From Lentimicrobiaceae bacterium (GTDB lineage: Bacteria > Bacteroidota > Bacteroidia > Bacteroidales > P3): a stretch of DNA of 64,000 nt. Below, in pieces: positions 43,240 through 52,984 of this stretch (positions are counted from its first letter, which is position 1; every line of letters begins with the position of its first letter). The DNA is taken from the NCBI GenBank assembly GCA_022510485.1, contig JAFLTI010000006.1, forward strand, positions 7,577 through 71,576, written 5' to 3'. The notes beneath the pieces were generated by a model, which was given only the letters and a program-made list of their open reading frames with translations, was not told the origin of the DNA and made no database searches. The position numbers and the translations under genes are program-made.

Positions 43240-44328
43240 TTCCTGTTGGAAAATTCCATCAGGTAGGCTTTTATAAAGTCGTCGAGATCACCGTCCATAA
43301 CGGCCTGCACATTGGATGTTTCGCATCCGGTGCGCAGGTCTTTTACCATTTTATAGGGTTGCATTACATAGGAGCGAATCTGACTGCCCCATTCTATCTT
43401 CTTTTTGCTGCCCTCAATGGCGTCTATCTTTTCGCGCTTTTTGCGCAACTCTATTTCGTAGAGCTGCGACTTAAGCATCTGCAATGCTTTTTCGCGGTTC
43501 TGTAACTGGGAGCGTGTTACCTGACATTCTATGATAATGCCGGAGGGAGCGTGGCGCAGCCGCACGGCTGTTTCCACCTTGTTTACATTCTGCCCTCCCG
43601 GACCGCTGCTGCGAAAGGTGTCCCAAGTAAGGTCGGCAGGATTTATCTCGATTTCGATATTGTCGTCGATGATAGGGTAGGCATAGACCGAGGCAAAAGA
43701 GGTGTGCCGCCGCGCTCCCGCATCAAAAGGCGAGATACGCACAAGGCGGTGCACGCCGCTCTCGCTTTTGAGGTAACCGAAAGCAAAGTCCCCCTCCACT
43801 TCTATGGTTGCCGATTTGATTCCTGCCTGTTCACCTTCCTGATAATCGACGGTAGTAATCTTATAACCCTTGCGTTCAGCCCATCGCATATACATACGGT
43901 AGAGCATATCCGCCCAGTCTTGGCTTTCGGTTCCTCCGGCACCCGAATTGATGGTAACCATAGCCCCCAAGCGGTCTTCTTCGCCCGAAAGCATATTCTT
44001 GAACTCCAATTCCTCAATCAGCTTCTCCAAGCGGGAAAGGCAGTCTTCCATTTCCTGCTCGGGCACCTCGCCGCTTTCGTACATCTCTTTCATTACGCTG
44101 GTATCTTCCCATTCGGAATAAACCGCGTTAAAAGCTTCTGTCCATATTTTTTTCTGACGGATGCCTTTCAAGATTTTCTCGGCTTCCTTGGGGTCGTCCC
44201 AAAAGCCGGCGGCTTGGGTCTTGGCTTCTTCGTCTTTTATAAATTGCTCTTTTCCGGCAATGTCAAAGACACCTCCTCAGCGTTTCCACCCGCGCGGACA
44301 ACGCTTCAAATTTTTCTTTGTCGTACAT
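43236..44328 (-). CDS. prfB: Peptide chain release factor 2 (programmed +1 frameshift)
   Basis: RF2 terminates translation at UGA and UAA. The track shows only the downstream frame. On the minus strand, the ATG at 44328 opens [21 protein letters not shown], then an in-frame TGA at 44263-44265; a +1 shift at CTT-T-GAC joins [20 protein letters not shown] and the main ORF. The total is about 363 residues, the standard size. The codon-recognition tripeptide SPF ([10 protein letters not shown]) and the catalytic GGQ ([14 protein letters not shown]) are present. It follows secA by 7 bases on the same strand. Its level is self-regulated through the frameshift, as in most bacteria. Confidence 0.96.
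44263..44277 (-). promoter_or_regulatory. prfB +1 frameshift site
   Basis: The minus strand reads aggagg-tgt-ctt-tga-c: a Shine-Dalgarno-like stimulator (complement of 44272-44277), three bases, then the CUU slip codon and the in-frame UGA stop. This is the canonical RF2 recoding cassette. Confidence 0.95.
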
Positions 44329-44335
44329 ATCTCAA

Positions 44336-47300
44336 TTAAGCTGCGCTGCCTTTTCCGTGACAGTTCTTATACTTTAATCCGCTTCCGCATGGGCAGGGGT
44401 CGTTTCTTCCCACCTTCTTCTCCACATGAACCGGCTGGGGCTTTTGCGGAGTTTCGCCCTGATTGGTCTGCAGGGGCGTGCGTTTTTCGGGAAGGCTGCC
44501 GCCGATACCGCTGCGCGAGGTCTGCATACGGCTCATATCGGTGCGTTGCTGCCGGGCTTCTTGCATTTGGTTGGGATCTGGCGAGGGAAGATGCCCCAAC
44601 GAAAGGAACTCGCTTACTTCGCGGTTCATATCGATAAGCAACTGCTTAAACAGGTTAAAGGCTTCAAACTTGTAGATAAGCAGCGGGTCTTTCTGCTCGT
44701 AAGACGCATTCTGAACCGATTGCTTAAGGTCGTCCATCTCGCGCAAGTGTTCTTTCCAGCTGTCGTCTATCATAGCAAGGCAAAGCCCGCGTTGAATGGC
44801 ACCCGTTATTTCGCGTCCGTTGCTGTCGAGGCATTTTTGAATGTTCGCCACCACCTGCAAGGTCTTGCGGCCGTCGGTAATGGGAATGGCTATGTTTTCA
44901 AAGCGTGAACCATGATTTTCCTGCACATGCTTGATGATGGGCAGTGCCTGTTGCGAAATCAGTTCCGCCTTTTTACGGTAGTCGGAATAAACGGCATCGA
45001 AGATTTTTCTAAGCGTTTCGGGCTTTGCCGCCAAGGCTTCGGATTCCGATACGGGACATTCCATACCGAAAGTACGGATCAGTCGGCTCTTGAAGTTTTC
45101 AAAATCGCGGTCTTCGCTCAGTTCAGACAGGTAGTGTTCTACCGTATCGTACATCATGTTGGAAATATCCACCCCGAGGCGTTCTCCAAAGAGGGCGTGG
45201 CGGCGTTTGGTGTAGATTACCTCACGCTGGGCGTTCATCACATCGTCGTATTCCAACAAACGCTTGCGCGTGCCGAAATGGTTTTCTTCTACCTTTTTCT
45301 GTGCTTTTTCGATAGAGCGCGTCAACATTTTTGCCTGTATGTTCTCACCCTCCTTATAGCCCATTCTGTCCATAAGGGCGGCAATACGCTGGGATGCGAA
45401 CAAACGCATCAGGTTGTCTTCGAGCGATACGTAAAACTGCGAACTGCCGGGGTCGCCCTGACGTCCGGCACGACCTCTCAACTGACGGTCTACACGGCGG
45501 CTTTCGTGGCGTTCGGTACCGATAATCGCCAAACCGCCGGCTTCTTTTACGCCCGGCCCGAGCTTGATGTCCGTACCGCGCCCCGCCATATTGGTGGCAA
45601 TGGTAACCGTTCCCGCCAAACCGGCTTCGGCAACGATGTCGGCTTCTTTTTTATGCAGCTTGGCGTTCAAAACATTGTGCTTGATGTTGCGCCCCTTGAG
45701 CATACGGCTCAACAACTCAGACACTTCTACCGAAGTGGTACCCACCAGCACAGGCCTGCCCGCTTTGATAAGGCGTTCCACTTCTTCTATAATGGCGTTG
45801 TATTTTTCGCGTTTGGTCTTGTAGATAAGGTCGTCCATATCCAAACGGATAACAGGACGGTTGGTGGGAATGCAGACCACTTCCAGTTTGTAGATATTCC
45901 AAAATTCGCCCGCTTCGGTTTCTGCCGTACCGGTCATACCCGAAAGTTTGGAATACATACGGAAATAGTTCTGCAAGGTAATGGTGGCGTAAGTCTGCGT
46001 GGAGGCTTCTACCTTTACCCTTTCTTTGGCTTCGATAGCCTGATGCAGACCGTCTGAATAACGGCGCCCCTCCATAATACGGCCGGTCTGTTCGTCTACG
46101 ATTTTTACCTCGTTGTCGATAACCACGTATTCCACATCGCGTTCAAACAAAGCGTAGGCTTTAAGTAACTGGTTAATGGTGTGAACGCGGTCAGACTGTA
46201 TGGCGTAATCGCGCAGGAGTTCGGTTTTCTTGGCGGTCTTTTCTTCGGCGGTAAGACCCGATTTTTCTAATTCGGCAATTTGTGAGCCTACATCGGGAAG
46301 AACATAATATTCGGGATTGTGGGCATCAGACGAAAGGTAATCCACACCTTTATCGGTAAGGTCTATAGTGTTCAGCTTTTCATCGATAACAAAATACAGC
46401 TCGCCGTCTATAATAGGCATATTCTTGCCCTGTTCCTGCAAGTAGAAATTTTCGGTTTTCTGCATGAGCGTTTTCATGCCCGGTTCGCTGAGGAACTTGA
46501 TGAGAGCCGTGTTTTTAGGAAGCCCTCGGTGCGCCCTGAAAAGCAGTTCCCCGCCTTTCTTTTCCTGTTCGGGCGTGGGGTTTCCGTTCAATATGCTCTT
46601 GGCTTCCGCCAAAATTTTGGTAACCAAAGAACGCTGCTGGTTGTAGAGCTTTTCGATTTGCGGACGGAGCGTGTCAAATTCCAAATCATCGTCTTTGGAA
46701 GTAGGACCCGAAATAATCAAAGGCGTACGCGCATCGTCAATCAAAACTGAGTCGACCTCATCCACAATGGCATAGTTGTGTCCTCGCTGCACCAGTTCCT
46801 GCGGCGTGCGGCACATATTGTCGCGCAGGTAGTCAAAGCCGAATTCGTTGTTGGTACCGTAGGTAATGTCTGCCAAATAGGCTTGGCGGCGCGCCTCGCT
46901 GCTGGGTTGGTGCTTGTCGATGCAGTCCACCTTGAGTCCGTGAAATTCAAAGAGCATACCCATCCACTCCGAGTCGCGCTTTGCCAAGTAGTCGTTTACG
47001 GTAACTACGTGAACTCCTTGCCCGGGCAGTGCGTTGAGGTAAACGGGCAGCGTTTCTACAAGTGTTTTACCTTCACCCGTGCTCATTTCGGCAATCTTTC
47101 CTTGGTGAAGCACGATACCGCCTATCAACTGCACATCGTAGTGAACCATATCCCAAGTGATAAGGTTTCCGCCTGCCATCCATTGGTTCTTGTAGTATGC
47201 CTTATTGCCCCGGATGGTAACATTGTCGCGGGTGGCGGCAAGGTCGCCGTCCCAAGGCATGGCGGTAACTTCCACTTCGGCATTGTCGCGAAAACGCTGT

Positions 47301-47659
47301 GCGGTAGCCTTTACCACCGCAAAGGCTTCGGGCAGTATAGCGTTCAGCTCTTCCTGCGTACGGTTGTAAATCTCCTTTTTCAGCTTGTCGATAGAGGCAT
47401 AGATATGTTCCTTTTCCTCCACGCTCAGGCTGTCGTCGATATTGTTTCTGATACGCTCCTTGAGCCGTTCCACCTCGTCTTTTTCGGTACGTATCCGATT
47501 TTGAATACGCTCCTTGAACTCCTGCGTTTTTGCACGCAAGGCATCGTTGTCTAATTGCGAAATTGTTTCGTACGCCCTCAGGCATTGTTCCAAAATAGGC
47601 CTTACTTCCTTGAGGTCGCGGTCTGATTTGTTTCCGAGCAGTTTCTTGAAAAAACCCAT
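44336..47659 (-). CDS. secA: Preprotein translocase ATPase SecA
   Basis: An 1107-residue motor of the Sec export pathway, longer than the roughly 900 residues of E. coli SecA, as is usual in Bacteroidota owing to inserts in the first nucleotide-binding domain and the C-terminus. Motifs: Walker [11 protein letters not shown], the [19 protein letters not shown] segment (Walker B and link), [21 protein letters not shown], and [25 protein letters not shown]. The extreme C-terminus has the zinc- and SecB-binding [17 protein letters not shown]. It heads a two-gene transcript with prfB. A weak -7 box lies about 77 bases upstream. Confidence 0.97.
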   Translation of the reverse strand: MGFFKKLLGNKSDRDLKEVRPILEQCLRAYETISQLDNDALRAKTQEFKERIQNRIRTEKDEVERLKERIRNNIDDSLSVEEKEHIYASIDKLKKEIYNRTQEELNAILPEAFAVVKATAQRFRDNAEVEVTAMPWDGDLAATRDNVTIRGNKAYYKNQWMAGGNLITWDMVHYDVQLIGGIVLHQGKIAEMSTGEGKTLVETLPVYLNALPGQGVHVVTVNDYLAKRDSEWMGMLFEFHGLKVDCIDKHQPSSEARRQAYLADITYGTNNEFGFDYLRDNMCRTPQELVQRGHNYAIVDEVDSVLIDDARTPLIISGPTSKDDDLEFDTLRPQIEKLYNQQRSLVTKILAEAKSILNGNPTPEQEKKGGELLFRAHRGLPKNTALIKFLSEPGMKTLMQKTENFYLQEQGKNMPIIDGELYFVIDEKLNTIDLTDKGVDYLSSDAHNPEYYVLPDVGSQIAELEKSGLTAEEKTAKKTELLRDYAIQSDRVHTINQLLKAYALFERDVEYVVIDNEVKIVDEQTGRIMEGRRYSDGLHQAIEAKERVKVEASTQTYATITLQNYFRMYSKLSGMTGTAETEAGEFWNIYKLEVVCIPTNRPVIRLDMDDLIYKTKREKYNAIIEEVERLIKAGRPVLVGTTSVEVSELLSRMLKGRNIKHNVLNAKLHKKEADIVAEAGLAGTVTIATNMAGRGTDIKLGPGVKEAGGLAIIGTERHESRRVDRQLRGRAGRQGDPGSSQFYVSLEDNLMRLFASQRIAALMDRMGYKEGENIQAKMLTRSIEKAQKKVEENHFGTRKRLLEYDDVMNAQREVIYTKRRHALFGERLGVDISNMMYDTVEHYLSELSEDRDFENFKSRLIRTFGMECPVSESEALAAKPETLRKIFDAVYSDYRKKAELISQQALPIIKHVQENHGSRFENIAIPITDGRKTLQVVANIQKCLDSNGREITGAIQRGLCLAMIDDSWKEHLREMDDLKQSVQNASYEQKDPLLIYKFEAFNLFKQLLIDMNREVSEFLSLGHLPSPDPNQMQEARQQRTDMSRMQTSRSGIGGSLPEKRTPLQTNQGETPQKPQPVHVEKKVGRNDPCPCGSGLKYKNCHGKGSAA

Positions 47660-47735
47660 AAATTTTAGTTTTAACCGGAAAATCCGGTGCCGTCTTGCCG
47701 CTTGCTCCTTTTCCTAAAACATAGGATTAGGGCGG

Positions 47736-47743
47736 CAAAAATA
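47736..47743 (-). promoter_or_regulatory. Possible -7 box of secA
   Basis: The minus strand reads TATTTTTG (complement of caaaaata) 77 bases before the secA ATG. The nearest TTG is only 13 bases further, so support is limited. Confidence 0.35.
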
Positions 47744-47815
47744 AACGTTAAAATTACAAAAATTTATGAGATAAACTGAAAGTTGGCATCTACAGAAGTA
47801 GTTTCGGGCTTTTGG

Positions 47816-47823
47816 TATATTTG
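47816..47823 (+). promoter_or_regulatory. -7 box of the MATE gene
   Basis: tatatttg lies 17 bases before the ATG at 47841. No good -33 TTG is present. Confidence 0.45.
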
Positions 47824-47840
47824 CAGGTTATTTAGTCATT

Positions 47841-49184
47841 ATGTCAGGCAGAACCGATAATCCGCTTCTTTTAGAAACAGAGCCTATTCCCCGCCTGTTG
47901 TGGAAATTCGCTTTGCCCGCCATTGTTTCTACGCTCACCACCTCGCTCTATAACCTTGTAGACCGTGTATTTATCGGGCAGGGAGCGGGTCCTATGGCCA
48001 TTTCGGGTTTAGCCCTGACCTTTCCCATTATGAACCTGCTCACCGCTTTCGGCACCCTAATAGGCGTGGGCGCGGCCACCCGGGTATCTATTGTGTTGGG
48101 AATGGGCGACCGCGACTGGGCGGAACGGATTTTAGGCAATGCGATAGTGCTTACGCTGATTATATGGGGCGCGCTCACGCTTGGCTGCCTTGGCTTTCTG
48201 CATCCCCTCCTAAGGCTTTTCGGCGGCAGCGAAAACACCATTCCCCACGCCTCCGCCTACCTCTACATCATTATTCCCGGCAATATCTTCAGCAATATAT
48301 CCTATAGTTTCTGCAACATCATACGCGCTTCGGGCAGCCCCACCCGTTCCATGATCATCATGCTTATCGGCGTGGGCGTCAATTTGGTGTTAGACCCCTT
48401 GTTTATTTTCGGTTTCGGCATGGGAATCCGCGGGGCAGCCATCGCCACCGTGCTTTCGATGTTCGTCGCCTCGCTGTTCACCTTGCAGTTCTTTCTTAAA
48501 AAAGATGCCTATATCCGGTTCAAACGAAAGAACATACGTCTTAAACGGCGCATCGTGCGCAACATTCTCTCTATCGGAATGTCACCTTTTTTGATGAATA
48601 TCGCCGCCAGCGCGGTGGCACTTATCCTCAACCGCCGTTTGGTGTTTACAGGGGGAGATTTAGCGGTGGGAGCCTACGGTATCATCAACAGCTACGGTAT
48701 TCTTTTCGTTATGTTCGTTCTCGGGCTTTGCCAAGGAATGCAGCCGATAGTGGGCTTTAACTACGGCGCACAAAAAATGGACCGCGCCAAACACGCTTTG
48801 TTTCTATCTATTAAAGTGGGCGTTATGATTACCACTTTCGGATTCTTGGTGCTGGAACTTTTTCCCGAAGCCGCTGTGAGGGCGTTCACTACCGATGAAC
48901 AGCTTATCCAGATGGCAAAAACCGGCTTGCGTTATGTGTTCTTGTTATTCCCCTTTGTGGGATTTCAGATAGTAACCACCAACTTTTTCCAGTCTTTGGG
49001 TAAGGTTCACCTGTCTATTTTCTTAAGTTTGAGCCGGCAGGTATTGTTTTTGATACCGGCTCTGTATATATGCTCCTCTTTTTGGGGATTAGAGGGTGTT
49101 TGGGCGGCTACGGCGGTGGCGGATTTCTTTGCCTGCCTTATATCCTTGTTTATTTTGCACCGGCAACTGAAACAAATCCAGTGA
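47841..49184 (+). CDS. MATE family efflux transporter
   Basis: A 447-residue, 12-helix Na+- or H+-coupled multidrug exporter. The two six-helix halves start with IPRLLWKFALPAIVSTLTTS and with NILSIGMSPFLMNIAAS. Conserved segments include YNLVDRVFIGQGAG, IGVGAATRVSIVLG and FGFGMGIRGAAIATVLS. The substrate is unknown. The stop codon overlaps the GTG start of the next gene, so the two are translationally coupled. Confidence 0.92.
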   Translation: MSGRTDNPLLLETEPIPRLLWKFALPAIVSTLTTSLYNLVDRVFIGQGAGPMAISGLALTFPIMNLLTAFGTLIGVGAATRVSIVLGMGDRDWAERILGNAIVLTLIIWGALTLGCLGFLHPLLRLFGGSENTIPHASAYLYIIIPGNIFSNISYSFCNIIRASGSPTRSMIIMLIGVGVNLVLDPLFIFGFGMGIRGAAIATVLSMFVASLFTLQFFLKKDAYIRFKRKNIRLKRRIVRNILSIGMSPFLMNIAASAVALILNRRLVFTGGDLAVGAYGIINSYGILFVMFVLGLCQGMQPIVGFNYGAQKMDRAKHALFLSIKVGVMITTFGFLVLELFPEAAVRAFTTDEQLIQMAKTGLRYVFLLFPFVGFQIVTTNFFQSLGKVHLSIFLSLSRQVLFLIPALYICSSFWGLEGVWAATAVADFFACLISLFILHRQLKQIQ

Positions 49185-50215
49185 TACCCGATTTTTTTGA
49201 ACATATAAACCAATACGGCAGCCTATCGGTAGTGGGTATGGCAAAGAATGTGGGTAAAACCGTTTGCCTGCGTGCCTTGTTGGAATACAGTTTCCGCAAA
49301 GGGCAAAGCCAAAGCCTTGCCGTTACCTCGGTGGGTACAGACGGAGAAGCCATAGATCAGGTGTATCAGACAGAAAAACCCGAACTCACTTTTTATCCGG
49401 GTATGCTGGTGCAGACGGCAGAACAGTATTATCATCGCCGCCGTCTCAGTGCGGAGATATTGGATATAAGCCGGGAATCGACCGCCTGCGGCCGCCTGAT
49501 TACCGCAAGGGTAAAAACCCCCGGCAAGATGATTATTTCAGGTTCGGCGCATACGCAAGGCTTGCAGGAATATATCCGCCAAGCCCACCGCTTGGGAGCC
49601 GCTACCGCAATTATCGACGGGGCGCTCTCCCGATTGAGCCTTGCCTCGCCCTTTGTGTCGGAAGCTATGGTGCTCTGTACGGGTGCGGCTGTAAGCAAGA
49701 ACGCAGATGAATTAGTGCGCAAAACCACTTTTCAATACCGTTTGCTGAACCTGCCTTTGTTCGGGCAGACGGAGGCGGGGCGTGAAATGGCACTGATGTT
49801 GCAGTCGGTTGTTTTGGGCGTGTATGGCATTGATGCCGAGGGCAATATGCAAGATCTCAAAATACCCTCCCTGCTGCAAATCGACAAGCATATGGAACAA
49901 ATAGAACCCTATTGCCATTCCGGTGCTTTCCTCTATGTGGCGGGGCTTTTGAACGATGCCATCCTCAACCGCTTTTCTGCCCGCAAGACCCCGCCTCACT
50001 TGGTGGTAAGCGATTTTACCAAACTCTTCTTTTCAGAATCCGCCTATCGGAACTTTATGCGTTCCGGCGCCCAAATTATGGTTTTGCGTCAACCCAAAGT
50101 GGTAGGGCTTTGCGTAAACCCCCTCTCCCCCGATGGCTACCGCCTCGACAGTGCCCTCCTGCGCCAAAAAATACAAGAAAGTGTAGGGCTTCCGGTGTAT
50201 GATATTCTTTGGTAG
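49181..50215 (+). CDS. P-loop ATPase resembling lysine 5,6-aminomutase reactivase KamB
   Basis: A 344-residue protein. The track start at 49070 is inside the MATE gene; the GTG at 49181, overlapping the MATE TGA, leads directly into the conserved VVGMAKNVGKTVCLRAL P-loop and is chosen. Further motifs are AVTSVGTDGEAID, ATAIIDGALSRLS and VLCTGAAVSKN. This set fits my memory of KamB, one of the factors that reactivate the B12-dependent lysine 5,6-aminomutase of lysine fermentation. No aminomutase or other lysine-fermentation gene is in the window, so either the partner is elsewhere or this is a related ATPase with another client. Co-translation with a MATE exporter is unusual. Confidence 0.6.
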   Translation: MIPDFFEHINQYGSLSVVGMAKNVGKTVCLRALLEYSFRKGQSQSLAVTSVGTDGEAIDQVYQTEKPELTFYPGMLVQTAEQYYHRRRLSAEILDISRESTACGRLITARVKTPGKMIISGSAHTQGLQEYIRQAHRLGAATAIIDGALSRLSLASPFVSEAMVLCTGAAVSKNADELVRKTTFQYRLLNLPLFGQTEAGREMALMLQSVVLGVYGIDAEGNMQDLKIPSLLQIDKHMEQIEPYCHSGAFLYVAGLLNDAILNRFSARKTPPHLVVSDFTKLFFSESAYRNFMRSGAQIMVLRQPKVVGLCVNPLSPDGYRLDSALLRQKIQESVGLPVYDILW

Positions 50216-50271
50216 CCCTCTTTGCTTCCCGGATTTTTTCACAGGTAACAGTTTTTTAAGTAATTATATTT

Positions 50272-50279
50272 TATTTTTG
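50272..50279 (+). promoter_or_regulatory. Possible -7 box of the LRR protein gene
   Basis: tatttttg lies 46 bases before the ATG in a very AT-rich stretch; no clear -33 element. Confidence 0.3.
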
Positions 50280-50324
50280 TAAAAATTTGCATAGCGGTAA
50301 ACCGACCTCAAAAAACAAGAAAAT

Positions 50325-52787
50325 ATGAAGCGCCACCTATGTCTTATGGGACTGCTCTTGGTATTTGCCATACCCAAGCACGTCTATGCCAAAACCGACA
50401 CGATACGGTTTGAAGTAACGCCTGCCGGAACATCCGGAACTTTGAACTATGTATTTTCTGCCGCAGTAAGAGCCGGCATAGAAATGGAGTGGGTTGCCGA
50501 CAACAGCAAGAAGCCGGATAGGTTCAGCCCCGATGCCGACGGCAAATACACCCAAACCATAACCGCCGGCGGAACCGGCTATATTTATTATACCTACGAA
50601 CAAGGCAGTACTTATACAATGAATATTGCTCTTTCCACATCGGGCAGTTCTGATATAAGCATCGGGCGCGGTAATGAAAATATTTCCTTATTGGACGTGA
50701 GCGGCTGCACTGCCTTGACGGATTTGCAATGCTACAAAAATCAGTTGACGGCATTGGACGCGAGTGGCTGCACCGCCTTGGATCGCTTGTCGTGCTACAA
50801 CAATCAGTTGACGGCATTGAATGTGAGCGGCTGCACCGCCTTGACTCGCTTGGAGTGCTACAACAATCAGTTGACGGCATTGAATGTGAGCGGCTGCACC
50901 GCCTTGACGTATTTGCACTGCTATTTCAATCAGTTGACGGCATTGAATGTGAGCGGCTGCACCGCCTTGATGTATTTGCACTGCCAAGAAAATCAACAGA
51001 CTGAATTGGACGTAAGCAACTGCACCGCCTTGAATCAGTTGAAATGCGACAACAATCAACTGACGAGTTTGGATGTAAGCCAAAATACAGCCTTGGGTAG
51101 TTTGTATTGTAGTGGTAATCAATTGAGTAGTCTGAACCTAAACACCGCCTTGGGGGATTTGCAATGCAACAACAATCAACTGACGAGTTTGGACGTAAGC
51201 CAAAACACCGACTTAATGTATTTGCAGTGCAACAACAATCAACTGATAAGATTGGATATAAGCCAAAATACTTCTTTGAGAACTTTACAATGCAACAAAA
51301 ATCAATTGACGGGTTTGGAGGTAAGCAAACTCGCCAAATTGACTGAATTGCAGTGCTACAACAATCGATTGACAAGTTTGGACGTAAGCCAAAATACCGC
51401 CTTGAAAACATTGCAGTGCTACAACACATCCTTGACAAGTTTGGACGTAAGCGCAAACACATCCTTGACAACATTGCAGTGCTACAACACATCCTTGACA
51501 AGCTTGGACGTAAGCGCAAACACCGCCTTGACAACATTGCAGTGCTACAACAATCACATCCCCTTGTCTGTACTATATAATATTTATAGTCAAAAGGATA
51601 ATTGGATTTCTTTTTCCGCTTTCGGACAATCGGCAACCATAAGTCTGCGCAGCGATGACGATATGGACTTATCTTCGGAAATGACATTGGGAGAAACCCG
51701 CTCTACCTATACGGTAAAGGAGTTTGCCGGAGGTATCGTATCTGCCGATGATTATATGGAAAACGATTTTGTCTTCCATTTCAACAAGCCGGGAGAATAC
51801 GAGTTGAGGTTGAGCAATCCGGCGGTTTCAGACGGCAATATAACTTACCGTGTCACGGTAAGGGAAGTCTATACACTTAGCCTTGATGCCAATCCTGCCA
51901 TAGGCGGCAGTGTTTCTCAGAGCGGCGAAGGAACGTATGAGCATGGCACAAAGGTTACTGTTACCGCTACGCCTGCCGAGGCTTATTATTTCGTCAATTG
52001 GACAAAAGACGGAGAAGAATTCAGCACAGAGGCTGTATATACCTTTACGCTAAGTGAAAATCTTGAACTTACAGCCAATTTTGAGGAAATTCCTCCGGTT
52101 GTGGTGGAAACCTATACTGTAAGCCTCGCGGTCAACAATCCTGCTTGGGGCAGTGTTTCCCAAAGCGGCAGCGGCACTTACGAAGATGGCGAAGATGTAA
52201 CGATTACCGCCACCGCCAACGAGGGTTACCGTTTTGTAAACTGGACAAAAAACGGTGCGGAGTTCAGCAAGGAAGCCGAATTTACCTTTGCGGTAAAGGA
52301 AGATTTAGAACTTACAGCCAATTTTGAGGAAATTCCTCCGGTTGTGGTGGAAACCTATACGGTAAGCCTCGCGGTCAACAATCCCGCTTGGGGTAATGTT
52401 TTCCAAAGCGGCAGCGGCACTTACGAAGATGGCGAAGAAGTAACGATTACCGCCACCGCCAACGAGACTTATCGTTTTATCAACTGGACAAAAGACGGTG
52501 AAGTGTTCAGCACGGAAGCCACCTATAAGTTTATTGTAACCGAAGACCTTGAACTAACCGCTAATTTTGAACAAAATGCAGGTAACGAAGGGCGTGAAAA
52601 TGATAATTTCTACGTGTACGCGCAAGACCGCAATATTGTTCTTTCGGAAACCCGAGGTATGGTGCAGGTGTTCAACGCCATAGGGCAATGCATTTACAAT
52701 GGCAATGCTACCCTTATCCCTGTGCGCCGGAGCGGCGTATATGTTGTTCGCGTAGGGGCAGGTAGTTATAAAGTGGTTGTAAGATAA
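50325..52787 (+). CDS. Secreted leucine-rich-repeat protein with InlB-type repeats and a type IX sorting domain
   Basis: 820 residues. The signal peptide is MKRHLCLMGLLLVFAIPKHVYA. Residues about 122-414 hold 14 LRR units, nearly all of 21 residues, of the type LTALNVSGCTALTRLECYNNQ minus small variations, each with a Cys in the L-x-C-x-x-N position. Residues about 519-750 hold three divergent InlB B-repeat modules (TANFEEIPPVVVETYTVSL joins them). The last 70 residues (QVFNAIGQCIYNG, then SGVYVVRVG and YKVVVR) match a type IX secretion C-terminal domain. The protein is probably placed on the cell surface and binds host or partner surfaces. It is monocistronic; DNA-level repeats make it prone to length change. 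Confidence 0.87.
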   Translation: MKRHLCLMGLLLVFAIPKHVYAKTDTIRFEVTPAGTSGTLNYVFSAAVRAGIEMEWVADNSKKPDRFSPDADGKYTQTITAGGTGYIYYTYEQGSTYTMNIALSTSGSSDISIGRGNENISLLDVSGCTALTDLQCYKNQLTALDASGCTALDRLSCYNNQLTALNVSGCTALTRLECYNNQLTALNVSGCTALTYLHCYFNQLTALNVSGCTALMYLHCQENQQTELDVSNCTALNQLKCDNNQLTSLDVSQNTALGSLYCSGNQLSSLNLNTALGDLQCNNNQLTSLDVSQNTDLMYLQCNNNQLIRLDISQNTSLRTLQCNKNQLTGLEVSKLAKLTELQCYNNRLTSLDVSQNTALKTLQCYNTSLTSLDVSANTSLTTLQCYNTSLTSLDVSANTALTTLQCYNNHIPLSVLYNIYSQKDNWISFSAFGQSATISLRSDDDMDLSSEMTLGETRSTYTVKEFAGGIVSADDYMENDFVFHFNKPGEYELRLSNPAVSDGNITYRVTVREVYTLSLDANPAIGGSVSQSGEGTYEHGTKVTVTATPAEAYYFVNWTKDGEEFSTEAVYTFTLSENLELTANFEEIPPVVVETYTVSLAVNNPAWGSVSQSGSGTYEDGEDVTITATANEGYRFVNWTKNGAEFSKEAEFTFAVKEDLELTANFEEIPPVVVETYTVSLAVNNPAWGNVFQSGSGTYEDGEEVTITATANETYRFINWTKDGEVFSTEATYKFIVTEDLELTANFEQNAGNEGRENDNFYVYAQDRNIVLSETRGMVQVFNAIGQCIYNGNATLIPVRRSGVYVVRVGAGSYKVVVR
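50688..51566 (+). repeat. 63-bp tandem repeats coding the LRR units
   Basis: Fourteen units of 63 bases (one of 57). Units starting near 50802, 50865 and 50928 share a stretch of about 40 identical bases. The repeats keep several antisense frames open, which explains the minus-strand ORFs listed by the track. Confidence 0.9.
52061..52553 (+). repeat. 243-bp duplicated InlB-type repeat
   Basis: Two consecutive 81-codon units, offset exactly 243 bases, share long identical stretches (for example agcggcagcggcacttacga). A more diverged unit precedes them. This indicates a recent duplication inside the gene. Confidence 0.8.
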
Positions 52788-52907
52788 GTAAGCATTTCCA
52801 AGTCGGTTTGATTTTTACAATGCGTTGATTTTTTGCATTTTTGTGCTTTCGTCTAAGGCTTATCGCCAATAAAAAAATGCGATAAAACGTATTGTTCATA
52901 AATCCAT

Positions 52908-52938
52908 TTGCAAGCGAGAGGGAAAAAAAGTACTTTCG
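52908..52938 (+). promoter_or_regulatory. Promoter of prs
   Basis: TTG at 52908-52910, 20 bases, tactttcg at 52931-52938, a near match to TAnnTTTG, 46 bases before the prs ATG. Confidence 0.55.
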
Positions 52939-52984
52939 CGCCAAAATTCCGGTTCCGCAGAAAACCCCTCAAACCCCAACATAA

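Noticed and set aside
44912-46057. A 381-residue plus-strand ORF over secA
   Set aside because: Shadow frame of secA, with no recognisable domain, promoter or signal.
49070-49180. N-terminal extension of the KamB-like ORF inside the MATE gene
   Set aside because: Low-complexity Gly-rich translation from the coding strand of MATE; the GTG overlapping the MATE stop gives the conserved N-terminus.
50688-51566. CRISPR array (regularly spaced repeats)
   Set aside because: Repeats are contiguous, diverged and in frame with a protein; no unique spacers and no cas genes.
50524-51687. Several long repeated minus-strand ORFs with Cys/Arg-rich repeats
   Set aside because: Created by the 63-bp LRR-coding tandem repeats, which keep all frames open; the plus strand has signal peptide, LRR consensus and sorting domain.
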